Shown here: positions 49,635-57,475 of the stretch, one piece after another | Numbering within the stretch: the stretch's first letter is position 1 | How the letters are laid out: each line of letters opens with the position of its first letter | DNA from: Streptomyces abyssalis | GTDB taxonomy: Bacteria; Actinomycetota; Actinomycetes; Streptomycetales; Streptomycetaceae | Assembly: GCF_001751365.1 (NCBI RefSeq) | Contig: NZ_LJGT01000041.1 | Location: forward strand, 729-64,728 | Length of the DNA: 64,000 nucleotides | Direction of reading: 5' to 3' | The notes under the pieces: model-generated | What the model saw: only the letters and a program-made list of their open reading frames with translations | Database searches by the model: none | What the model was told of the DNA's origin: nothing | Program-made: the position numbers and the translations under genes

Positions 49635-50090
49635 ATGGACGCGGTGGACAGGCAGCTCATTCAGGCGCTGCGGGAGAACGGCAGGGCCTCCTACGCCGAG
49701 TTGGGCCGGCTCGTGGGCCTCTCCGGGCCGAGCGTCACCGACCGCATCAACCGCCTGGAGACCGCCGGGGTGATCACCGGCTACCGCGCGACGGTCGACG
49801 CGCCCTCGCTGGGCCTGGGCGTCACGGCCCTCATCGGCATCCAGCTCACCGACGCCACCGACCACGAGGACGTGGCGGCGCGGCTGCGCGAGCTGAGCGA
49901 GGTCGAGGACTGCTGGTTCATCGCCGGCGACGACTCGTTCATGCTCAAGGCCCGCGCCTCGGACGTGGACGCGCTGGAGACGCTCATCCGCCGGCTGTCG
50001 GGCACCAAGGGCGTCTCCCGTACGCGTACGACGGTCGTGCTCTCCACCAAGTGGGAGAACCGGGTCACCGAACTCCCGCAGGAGGCGTGA
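49635..50090 (+). CDS. Lrp/AsnC family transcriptional regulator
   Basis: A 151-residue regulator. The N-terminal HTH (about 3-60) reads AVDRQLIQALRENGRASYAE and LVGLSGPSVTDRINRLETAG. A C-terminal RAM/AsnC_trans_reg ligand domain follows (about 70-145, VEDCWFIAGDDSFMLKARAS). Such proteins form octamers that wrap DNA and respond to amino acids. It stands between mqnM and mqnE and may tune the menaquinone genes, but this is inferred from position only. ATG 49635 begins the HTH cleanly. Confidence 0.93.
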   Translation: MDAVDRQLIQALRENGRASYAELGRLVGLSGPSVTDRINRLETAGVITGYRATVDAPSLGLGVTALIGIQLTDATDHEDVAARLRELSEVEDCWFIAGDDSFMLKARASDVDALETLIRRLSGTKGVSRTRTTVVLSTKWENRVTELPQEA

Positions 50091-50238
50091 CGCATATCGG
50101 GGGCGGACGCGCGCGCCACGTACCCGGGCGCCGCGGCCACGCCCCGTGCCCCCGCCGGACGGCCGGTCCCTCGGTCACCGGGAGCGGGGAGTACGCTCAA
50201 AAAGGCGCTTCGAAGCAGAAATCCTAGGAGGGCGACGC

Positions 50239-51405
50239 ATGGACTCTGGGCTCAAGCGCGAGCTGGAGGAGAAGGTCCGCGCAGGTGAACGGCTGACGCG
50301 CGAGGACGGCATCGCCCTGTACGACTGCGACGACCTCGCATGGCTCGGCGGCCTCGCCCACGAGGTGCGAACGCGCAAGAACGGCGACGTCGTTCACTTC
50401 AACATCAACCGCCACCTCAACATGACGAACGTGTGCACCGCCTCCTGCGCGTACTGCTCCTTCCAGCGCAAGCCCGGCGAGAAGGACGCGTACACGATGC
50501 GCATCGAGGAGGCCGTGAAGCTCGCCAAGGCGATGGAGGGCGAGAACCTCACGGAGCTGCACATCGTCAACGGCCTCCACCCGACGCTGCCTTGGCGCTA
50601 CTACCCGAGGTCGCTCAGCGCGCTGAAGGAGGCGCTGCCCGACACGGTCTCGCTGAAGGCCTTCACCGCCACCGAGATCCAGCACTTCGAGAAGATCTCC
50701 GGGATGGACGCGAGCGAGATCCTCGACGTCCTCATCGAGTCCGGCCTGGAGTCGCTGACGGGCGGCGGCGCCGAGATCTTCGACTGGGAGGTCAGGCAGC
50801 ACATCGTCGACCACGACACCCACTGGGAGGACTGGTCGCGCATCCACCGCCTCGCCCACCAGAAGGGCCTCAAGACCCCGAGCACGATGCTGTACGGGCA
50901 CATCGAGGAGCGCCGTCACCGTGTCGACCACGTGCTGCGGCTGCGTGAACTGCAGGACGAGACGGGCGGGTTCAAGGTCTTCATCCCGCTGCGCTACCAG
51001 CACGACTTCGTCGACATGCAGGACGGCAAGGTCCGCAACCGCCTCCAGGCGCGCACCACGATGGCCTCGGGCGCGGAGGCGCTGAAGACCTTCGCGGTCT
51101 CGCGGCTGCTCTTCGACAACGTGCCGCACGTGAAGGTCTTCTGGGTCATGCACGGCGTCCAGACCGCCCAGCTCGCGCTGCAGCACGGCGCGGACGACAT
51201 GGACGGCTCCGTCGTCGAGTACAAGATCACGCACGACGCGGACAACTACGGCACCCCCGACAAGCTCACCCGCGAGGACCTGCTCGACCTCATCCGCGAC
51301 GCCGGCTTCCAGCCCGTCGAGCGCAACACCCGCTACGAGGTCATCCGCGAGTACGACGGGCCGGACCCGGAGCGCCGCGAGTCGCCGCAGCCCATGCGCA
51401 TCTGA
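50239..51405 (+). CDS. mqnE: Aminofutalosine synthase MqnE (radical SAM)
   Basis: A 388-residue radical SAM enzyme. The cluster cysteines C66, C70 and C73 lie in NVCTASCAYCSF (CX3CX2C). The GGAEIF block after ESLTGGG and the C-terminal KLTREDLLDLIRDAGFQPVE are typical of MqnE/MqnC. It joins 3-(1-carboxyvinyloxy)benzoate to SAM-derived adenosyl to make aminofutalosine. AGGAGG lies 8 nt before the ATG. It completes the four menaquinone genes in this window; mqnA, mqnB, mqnC and mqnD are not here. Confidence 0.95.
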   Translation: MDSGLKRELEEKVRAGERLTREDGIALYDCDDLAWLGGLAHEVRTRKNGDVVHFNINRHLNMTNVCTASCAYCSFQRKPGEKDAYTMRIEEAVKLAKAMEGENLTELHIVNGLHPTLPWRYYPRSLSALKEALPDTVSLKAFTATEIQHFEKISGMDASEILDVLIESGLESLTGGGAEIFDWEVRQHIVDHDTHWEDWSRIHRLAHQKGLKTPSTMLYGHIEERRHRVDHVLRLRELQDETGGFKVFIPLRYQHDFVDMQDGKVRNRLQARTTMASGAEALKTFAVSRLLFDNVPHVKVFWVMHGVQTAQLALQHGADDMDGSVVEYKITHDADNYGTPDKLTREDLLDLIRDAGFQPVERNTRYEVIREYDGPDPERRESPQPMRI

Positions 51406-51432
51406 CTCCCGCGCCCGGGTACCCGCGGGCGC

Positions 51433-52116
51433 ATGGCCGCCCGCACCCGCCCCGAGGACGCCTACACCGCCGAGCCCTTCCTGCCCACCGGGGCGGGCAG
51501 GGGCAAGGCGGGTCTGCGCGCGCTGCGTGAAGCGGCCGCGCACTGCCGGGGCTGTCCCCTTCACCGGGACGCCACGCGGACCGTCTTCGGCGAGGGCGAC
51601 CCGGGCGCGCGGGTGCTGCTCCTCGGCGAGCAGCCGGGTGACCAGGAGGACAGGCGGGGTCAGCCCTTCGTCGGGCCCGCGGGCCGGGTCCTCGACGGGG
51701 CCCTTCAGGAGGCGGGCATCGACCCGGCGCAGTCGTACGTGACCAACGCGGTCAAGCACTTCAAGTTCGGGTACGCCTCGGGCGGGCGCGGCAAGCGGCG
51801 CATCCACAAGCCGCCGAACCTCCGTGAGCTGAGAGCATGCGGCCCCTGGCTCGCCGCCGAGCTTGCCCTGATCGCACCGGAGGTGATCGTGGTGCTCGGC
51901 GCGACCGCCGGGAAGGCGCTGTTCGGCTCCTCGTTCCGTGTGACCCAGGAGCGCGGCGCCCTGATCGAGCAGGACGTGCACGGCCGGAACGAACGTGTCG
52001 TGGCGACGGTCCATCCGTCCGCCGTGCTGCGCGCCGACGACCAGGACCGGGAGGCCGTACGTGAGGGCCTCGTCTCCGATCTGCTGGTGGCCGCCGGCGC
52101 GCTGCGTGCTTCCTGA
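51433..52116 (+). CDS. udgX: UdgX-type uracil-DNA glycosylase (covalent uracil-DNA binding)
   Basis: A 227-residue family 4-like UDG. Two Fe-S ligands are seen in AHCRGCPL and a third in LRACGPWL. The active-site motif is GEQPGDQEDRRGQPFVGPAG, and the late motif is TVHPSAVLRA. It carries the loop insertion KRRIH (121-125), whose His (here H125) forms a covalent bond with deaminated-uracil sugar in Mycobacterium smegmatis UdgX. This marks it as UdgX rather than a standard family 4 enzyme. It is placed 27 bp after mqnE and is convergent with the FAD oxidoreductase gene. Confidence 0.93.
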   Translation: MAARTRPEDAYTAEPFLPTGAGRGKAGLRALREAAAHCRGCPLHRDATRTVFGEGDPGARVLLLGEQPGDQEDRRGQPFVGPAGRVLDGALQEAGIDPAQSYVTNAVKHFKFGYASGGRGKRRIHKPPNLRELRACGPWLAAELALIAPEVIVVLGATAGKALFGSSFRVTQERGALIEQDVHGRNERVVATVHPSAVLRADDQDREAVREGLVSDLLVAAGALRAS

Positions 52117-52124
52117 CCGCGGGC

Positions 52125-53429
52125 TCAGCGCCGCGCGGCCGCCTTCCCGGGGCCCGGCTTCGTCAACTGGGCGTCGATGCGGTGCTGTTCGACGGTACGG
52201 GCGCGGGCGGCGTGCGGCACCGTCGCCAGCCGCGGCTCCGCCAGCCGCCGCTGCACGCCCTGTACGACGCGGTGCGCGGCGAACGTGGCCCCGTACACGA
52301 AGCGCATCGACGGGCCGAACGAGGGCGTGGCCAGCAGCCCGGCGAAGAAGAGCCCGGGGTGCGAGGACTCGAACCGGGCGTTGAGCTCGGGTGCGTCGCT
52401 GGTGCCGACCCGGTGCAGGATGCTGCGTACCGACTCGTCCAGCATCGGGAGCCGGGCCAGCCGCGGGGTGAAGCCGGTCGCGGCGACGACGTGGTCGGTC
52501 TCGACGGTGCGTACGACGCCGTCGGTGGACTCCAGCTGCAGCCGCACCTGCTCACCCACCTGCTCCGCCGCGCTGAGACGGCTGCTGAGCAGCACCGGCA
52601 CGGCGAACTCGAAGCGGTCGCGCAGCCACCAGGCACCGGCCGGGCCGAGGGCCGTGCGCGCGATGTGGGTGCGCAGCCCCGCGGGCAGCTTCCGCACCGC
52701 CCACGGGAGTTCGGAGTAGACCCAGCTCGGCCAGCCGGTGCCGAGACCGCAGTGCGGGTCGCGCAGCGCCTTGAGCAGAGAGCGCTGGAGGGGCTTGGGC
52801 GGCGAGTTCCAGTTGATGCGGTCGGCGCGGGCGACGACCCGTACGTGTGCGCCCTCCTCGGCGAGCAGCGCAGCGGTCTCCAGCGCGGCCTGGCCGGCCC
52901 CGACCACCGTCACGTCCTTGTTCCTGAAGCGGCTCAGCTCGCGGTGGTGGCTGCTGTGCGAGACGAGCCCGGCGGGCAGCTTCCGCAGCGGGCCGGGCTT
53001 GTGCACGAAGGGCATGACGCCGACGGCGACGGCCACCGTGCGGGTCACGAGCACTTCGCCCTCGGCCGTCTCGACGCGGAAGCCGCGTGCGCACGGGACG
53101 ACGGAGGTCACCGTCTGCTCGTCCGCCTCCGGCGCGGCACGCCGGCCGAACCACTGGCCGTAGTCGGTGAACGTGCCGATCGGCAGCGGCCGTCCGTGCT
53201 CCACGGTGATGCCGCGCGCGGAGCAGTAGGCGGCCAGGGTGTGCGTGCCGGCCGGGTCGGAGAGATTGGAGGACCACGGCTCGGACTTGAGGTACATGCC
53301 CTTGGGCATGTGGTCCCGCCACGAGGCCATGGGACGTCCCAGTACGCGCAGGTTGAGTCCGGCGGCCGCGGCGTGCGAGGCGATGGAGAGGCCGTAGGGG
53401 CCTGCGCCCACCACTACGAGGTCGTACAT
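52125..53429 (-). CDS. FAD/NAD(P)-binding oxidoreductase, flavin-monooxygenase-like
   Basis: A 434-residue flavoprotein with two Rossmann domains. The FAD motif is VVVGAGPYGLSIASHAAAAG, and the NAD(P) motif is VTVVGAGQAALETAALLAEEG. It also has the ATGFTPRLARLP block of the lysine/ornithine N-monooxygenase and BVMO-like superfamily. The DHMPKGMYLKSEPWSSNL segment is usual in this group. GAAGGAA lies about 5 nt before the ATG. The start overlaps the end of the ATP-grasp gene by 16 bp, so the two are cotranslated and probably act in one pathway. The product is unknown. Confidence 0.9.
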   Translation of the reverse strand: MYDLVVVGAGPYGLSIASHAAAAGLNLRVLGRPMASWRDHMPKGMYLKSEPWSSNLSDPAGTHTLAAYCSARGITVEHGRPLPIGTFTDYGQWFGRRAAPEADEQTVTSVVPCARGFRVETAEGEVLVTRTVAVAVGVMPFVHKPGPLRKLPAGLVSHSSHHRELSRFRNKDVTVVGAGQAALETAALLAEEGAHVRVVARADRINWNSPPKPLQRSLLKALRDPHCGLGTGWPSWVYSELPWAVRKLPAGLRTHIARTALGPAGAWWLRDRFEFAVPVLLSSRLSAAEQVGEQVRLQLESTDGVVRTVETDHVVAATGFTPRLARLPMLDESVRSILHRVGTSDAPELNARFESSHPGLFFAGLLATPSFGPSMRFVYGATFAAHRVVQGVQRRLAEPRLATVPHAARARTVEQHRIDAQLTKPGPGKAAARR

Positions 53430-54778
53430 GCGTTTCCTTCTCTCTGATCTTTCACTGATCGCTCATCACGGGTGGTGCGGGAATGCGGTGCGGACCGCAG
53501 CTCCGGCGCGGAGGCCGGCAGTGCTGCCCTTGCGGGTCTGACACGCAGCCAGGTCTTGGATGCGCCGCGGACGAACCAGGCGCCGGTCATGGCGAAGAAC
53601 GGCCGGGGGTCGTCGGCCGCGAACCAGGCACGCTCGACGGTCCGGGCGCCGCGCGCCCGCCGCCCCGTGCCCACACCAGGGCCACGGGCGTGCACCCGCT
53701 CCCGGCGCCGCCCGCCTGCGCCGGAAGGCCCTGTGAACAGCGCCGACAGCAGGGCGTAGTTCTCGGCGACGAAGACCCGCCCCGGACCGCCGCTCTGCGC
53801 GGGCACCGGACGCCCTGTCAGATGCAGATGCTGCGCGCGTACGACGTCCAGCCCGGCGTCGTCCGTGAACAGCCGGAACTGCGCGCCGGGCCGCGGGTTG
53901 AAGTCGAGCAGGTGGTACGTGCCGGTGGCGGGGTCGAGCCGGAAGTCGAGGTCGAGGATGCCGCGGTAGCCGACATGCGCCGCGAGCCGTGCGGCCGCCT
54001 TCTCCACCTCACGGTTGGCGGCCCATGTGCCGACCGCCGTCAGGCCCGTACGCGGGGGCCAGGAGCGGTCCTTGCGTCCAGAGCCGCCCACGAGGAAGCC
54101 TCCGTCGCCTGCTGCGTAACCGTGGAAGAACCAGTCAGTTCCGCGGCCGCCGGCCAGCCGCTTCTGCAGCAGCAGCCGGTTGCCGGTGCCGGTGCCGCGC
54201 TCGTACAACTCGCCGGCGTCGGCGGCGGTCCGTAGGAGCGTGGTGCTGCGCAGGCCCTTCGGCAGCAGCCACGGCCTGCTCCATTTCGCGACCACCGGCG
54301 GCCCCAGCAGCGACGCCTCACGTGCCGCCTCGGCGGCACTTCCCGGCGTCACCGTGACGGGATGCCCGATGCCGGTGGCCCTGCACAGACCGGCGAGTTC
54401 GGCCTTGTCCGCGACGCGGGCCGGCAGGCCGGGTGCGGCGTCCGGGAGGAGGAAGCGGCCCCGCAGACGCTCGGAGAGCGCTGCCACGGCGATCGCGCCG
54501 CGGTCGTCCAGTGCGATGAGTACGGCCGGTCTGCCGATGGCCTCCGACACGCGGCACAGAGCACGTCCGAGATCCGCGTCCGAAACCGGCTCCGGCGGCA
54601 GCGGATGCACCCGGTGCACGAACCGGGAGCGGTCCACCGGCCCCGATGCCGCTTGCGCCACGTGCACTTCGATCCCCGTACGTCCGAGAGACCTGATGGC
54701 TCCCAGCGATCCGTGGTGGAACGGATTGGGATCGAGACGGAGCAAAAGGACGGGGACTTCCGTGTCGAACGACGGCAT
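53414..54778 (-). CDS. ATP-grasp domain carboxylate-amine ligase-like protein
   Basis: A 454-residue ATP-grasp protein. An N-terminal Rossmann-like preATP domain (VPVLLLRLDPNPFHHGSLGA) is followed by ATP-grasp elements: PPVVAKWSRPW (Lys for the phosphates), LLLQKRLAGGRGTDWFFHGY, and the metal-binding end ILDLDFRLDPATGTYHLLDF with NPRPGA. The C-terminal 120 residues are Arg/Pro-rich and without recognised domain. ATP-grasp ligases couple a carboxylate to an amine or thiol; the substrate is unknown. ATG 54778 has AAGGA 7 nt upstream; ATG 54784 is too close to it. It is the first gene of a two-gene unit with the FAD enzyme, divergent from the GH26-like gene. Confidence 0.88.
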   Translation of the reverse strand: MPSFDTEVPVLLLRLDPNPFHHGSLGAIRSLGRTGIEVHVAQAASGPVDRSRFVHRVHPLPPEPVSDADLGRALCRVSEAIGRPAVLIALDDRGAIAVAALSERLRGRFLLPDAAPGLPARVADKAELAGLCRATGIGHPVTVTPGSAAEAAREASLLGPPVVAKWSRPWLLPKGLRSTTLLRTAADAGELYERGTGTGNRLLLQKRLAGGRGTDWFFHGYAAGDGGFLVGGSGRKDRSWPPRTGLTAVGTWAANREVEKAAARLAAHVGYRGILDLDFRLDPATGTYHLLDFNPRPGAQFRLFTDDAGLDVVRAQHLHLTGRPVPAQSGGPGRVFVAENYALLSALFTGPSGAGGRRRERVHARGPGVGTGRRARGARTVERAWFAADDPRPFFAMTGAWFVRGASKTWLRVRPARAALPASAPELRSAPHSRTTRDERSVKDQREGNACTTS

Positions 54779-54812
54779 GGGCATGTCCTTGCGTGATGAA
54801 TGGGACGAACAG

Positions 54813-54827
54813 GGAGAAAATATCTCC
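54813..54827. promoter_or_regulatory. AT-rich inverted repeat in the ATP-grasp/GH26 divergent region
   Basis: GGAGA-AAATA-TCTCC is a perfect 5-bp-arm inverted repeat in a locally AT-rich stretch between divergent starts. It may be an operator or include a -10 for the leftward gene. No known family consensus was matched. Confidence 0.4.
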
Positions 54828-54922
54828 ATTGGGCTATCAGACCGCACCGTGCCGTCCTGGCGGGTGAGGTCTGAAATGCGTGTTTCGCGGCCGGGGAGGT
54901 CGCCGGCTGATCAGGAGGAGCA

Positions 54923-56242
54923 ATGCGGAGCCCCAACCGCCGTGGCTGCAAAGGAGTCTTCGGCGTCGTCGCGACCGCAGGCCTGCTGGCCTCCTGTAGC
55001 GTCCTGCCGGTGAATCTGCCCGGTTTCGAGAGGGAATCGTTCATCCCGAGCGTCGCTTCGAGCGACGAGGGCCGTGCCGGAACAGCTGACGCCGAGTCAC
55101 CTTCCGCCCGCTCCGCCGCGGGCCGGGCCATGGCCCCGCTGGCACCGCTCGGCGCCTTCCTCCGCTCGGATTCGGACGGCGTACGGCGGATCTCGCAGCT
55201 GCAGGAGTGGCTGGGCGGCACGGATCTGAAGGTGGGTCACACATATCTGCCCGGTGACCTGTGGTCGAACATCGAGGGCAGGCCCGAGTTCCTCGAACCC
55301 TGGACGAACTGGCGGCAGGCCCGCCAGGACCGGCTCTTCGTGCTCAACGTGCCGATGCTGGAGCGCAACGAGGACCGCCTGCCGGACGACGAGGTGCGCG
55401 AACTGCTGCGCGACGGCGCGGCAGGACGGTTCGACGCCCACTACCGCACCCTCGCCGAACGCCTGGTGCGGCAGAAGGCGCCGGACACGGTGATCGTGCT
55501 CGGCTGGGAGATGAACGGCCTGACGTACTCGCACCGCTGCGGACCCGACCCGGAGGCGTGGAAGCGGTACTGGCGGAGCATCGTCACCACCATGCGCTCG
55601 GTGCCGGGGCAGAACTTCCGCTTCGACTTCGCACCGAGCCGCGGTCGGGACGTCCTGCCCTGGACGGAGTGCTATCCGGGGGACGACGTCGTCGACATCA
55701 TCGGAATGGACACCTACGACCAGCCGGCGGGCATGCCCTTCGAGGAGCAGGTGAACGAGCCGTACGGCCTCCAGGCGCAGGTCGACTTCGCCCGGGAGCA
55801 CGGCAAGGCGATCTCGTATCCGGAGTGGGGTCTCTTCCGCAACGGCGACAACCCGGAGTACGTCCGCCGGATGCTCGACTGGTTCGCCGAGCACAAGCCG
55901 CTGTACCAGACGCTCACGGACTACTGCCCGCACGGCGTGTGGCAGTGCCCCGACAACCCGGCCTCCTCGGAGACCTTCCGCGCCGCGCTCTTCGCCCGCC
56001 CCGACGGCAGGCCGGGTCCGTCACCGGGCCCCAGCGGCGGGGACCCGTCCGCGTCCACGCCGCCCGCTTCCCCGCCCGCTCCGGCGCCTTCACCTTCGGG
56101 CCCGGCGGTGCCCGTGCCGACGGAGCCGGGCTCGCGGATTCCCTGGTACGAGAACTGCTTCCTCGACGGCGACTACTGCGTGCGGTTCGACGAGGGGCTG
56201 CCCGAGTGGTGGACGTCCCGGCACAAGTTCGACGACGACTGA
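54923..56242 (+). CDS. GH26-like secreted glycoside hydrolase lipoprotein
   Basis: A 439-residue lipoprotein. The signal ends in LLASC (mature Cys near residue 25). The catalytic domain (about 60-350) resembles glycoside hydrolase family 26: proposed acid/base E196 in GWEMNGL and nucleophile E301 in SYPEWGLF, in a beta-barrel context (RFDFAPSRG, IIGMDTYD). GH26 enzymes cleave beta-mannans or related glucans. After a Pro/Ser-rich linker comes a short Cys-containing tail (IPWYENCFLDGDYCVRF). AGGAGG stands about 7 nt before the ATG. It faces the exopolysaccharide operon and may trim or process that polymer. Confidence 0.88.
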   Translation: MRSPNRRGCKGVFGVVATAGLLASCSVLPVNLPGFERESFIPSVASSDEGRAGTADAESPSARSAAGRAMAPLAPLGAFLRSDSDGVRRISQLQEWLGGTDLKVGHTYLPGDLWSNIEGRPEFLEPWTNWRQARQDRLFVLNVPMLERNEDRLPDDEVRELLRDGAAGRFDAHYRTLAERLVRQKAPDTVIVLGWEMNGLTYSHRCGPDPEAWKRYWRSIVTTMRSVPGQNFRFDFAPSRGRDVLPWTECYPGDDVVDIIGMDTYDQPAGMPFEEQVNEPYGLQAQVDFAREHGKAISYPEWGLFRNGDNPEYVRRMLDWFAEHKPLYQTLTDYCPHGVWQCPDNPASSETFRAALFARPDGRPGPSPGPSGGDPSASTPPASPPAPAPSPSGPAVPVPTEPGSRIPWYENCFLDGDYCVRFDEGLPEWWTSRHKFDDD

Positions 56243-56265
56243 ACCGGGCGGCGGCGCAACGAGAA

Positions 56266-56287
56266 GGGCGCCCCCGAGGGGGCGCCC
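56266..56287. terminator. Bidirectional terminator between GH26-like gene and the glycan operon
   Basis: GGGCGCCCCC and GGGGGCGCCC form a perfect 10-bp stem with a 2-nt centre, between convergent genes. Confidence 0.85.
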
Positions 56288-56311
56288 GGACGGGGGCGGA
56301 GAAGCCGGGAC

Positions 56312-57475
56312 CTACGTCCGCGTGCTCTCCGCCCCCGATGCTGTGTCCGCACCCGTGGGCGGCCCCGCGGGTGCGCTCCGGCCGGTGCGCCGCAGCAGCC
56401 CGGCGGCCCGGACGCGGCGCACGGCCTGTGCCGCCGACTGCCGTCCGGCGATCTGCGCCAGATGCAGCCCCATCGCCGGGACCATCTCCCGACGCGCCAT
56501 CACAAGCCGCTGGTTGGCGACGGATTCGGCCTGCCATCTGAGCTTGTGCGGCTCCGCCCCGCGCAGCAGGTTGAGCGTCCCGCAACCCCTGGCGTGCGCC
56601 TGGGCCGCGGCGTGCCGCAGCAGCATCGTGGTGATGTCCAGCCGCTGCGAACGGAGCCTCGGGTGTGCTCCGTAGAGATAGCCGCAGACCATGTCCCCGC
56701 TGATGAAGGTGATGTCCGAGGCGACGGTCTCGTCGTCGACCCGGTACTCGGTGAGCGTCGCGTGACCGCTCTCCGCGAGCCGCTCGACCGTACGTTCCAG
56801 ATGCGCGCGGAAGCGGGGGCGCAGGTGCTCCGACGTCACGCCGCGGCCCTCCCACTGCATCTCGTGGAGCCGCAGCAGCGTACGAACGCCGGAGCCCGCC
56901 TCCGACGGCAGGACCTCGTGCTCCTTGATCCCCATCTTGTCGATCTTGCGGAGCTTCTGTCTGGTGCGCTTGGCGCTGGCCGCGGGCAGCCGTTGCAGCA
57001 GAACCTCCATGGGAACGCCGGGGAGTTCGAGGCAGGCGGAGTCCTGCAGCGCCCGGCGGGGGCCAGGCCAGGCGTCGTACACCTGCTCGGCCGCGGCGCC
57101 GGGCCGCACCTCGCGCAGATCGACGAGCGCCCCGCGCGAGGCCCGGTGCAGAGCTGCCGCGAGGAGCGGGGCCGCACCGGGAAAGTCGCCGTCCAGCAGA
57201 ACGTCGCAGAAATCGGTGATGCCGCGGCCGAGGGCGACCAGCGTGGGGAGGGGCCGGTGGACGAGCATCATCGGCGCGGCGGCGACGAGGCGGCCCTCAC
57301 GGCGTACGAGCACGACGCGGAGCCGGCCCGCCGTCCCGTACGACTGGGACCAGGAGTGCAGCCAGGCGTGGGACTGGAACGCGGTGGCCCCTGGGCTGCG
57401 GCTGCTCAGCTCGTCCCATTCGCGGGCCAGACCGCCGAACTGCGACGGGTCGCGGCAGACCGTGGCCGTGGTCAT
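56312..57475 (-). CDS. GNAT acyltransferase, CelD/BcsL family
   Basis: A 387-residue protein of the CelD/BcsL (FemAB-like) acyltransferase group found in cellulose and exopolysaccharide loci. The typical start is FGGLAREWDELSSRSPGATA with FQSHAWLHSWSQSYG. A double GNAT fold is present, with the late block EYRVDDETVASDITFISGDM and YLYGAHPRLRSQRLDITTML. The role is probably acylation of a sugar or lipid-linked intermediate. ATG 57475 overlaps the Wzz-like stop (ATGA). It is the last gene of the operon before a strong terminator. Confidence 0.88.
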   Translation of the reverse strand: MTTATVCRDPSQFGGLAREWDELSSRSPGATAFQSHAWLHSWSQSYGTAGRLRVVLVRREGRLVAAAPMMLVHRPLPTLVALGRGITDFCDVLLDGDFPGAAPLLAAALHRASRGALVDLREVRPGAAAEQVYDAWPGPRRALQDSACLELPGVPMEVLLQRLPAASAKRTRQKLRKIDKMGIKEHEVLPSEAGSGVRTLLRLHEMQWEGRGVTSEHLRPRFRAHLERTVERLAESGHATLTEYRVDDETVASDITFISGDMVCGYLYGAHPRLRSQRLDITTMLLRHAAAQAHARGCGTLNLLRGAEPHKLRWQAESVANQRLVMARREMVPAMGLHLAQIAGRQSAAQAVRRVRAAGLLRRTGRSAPAGPPTGADTASGAESTRT

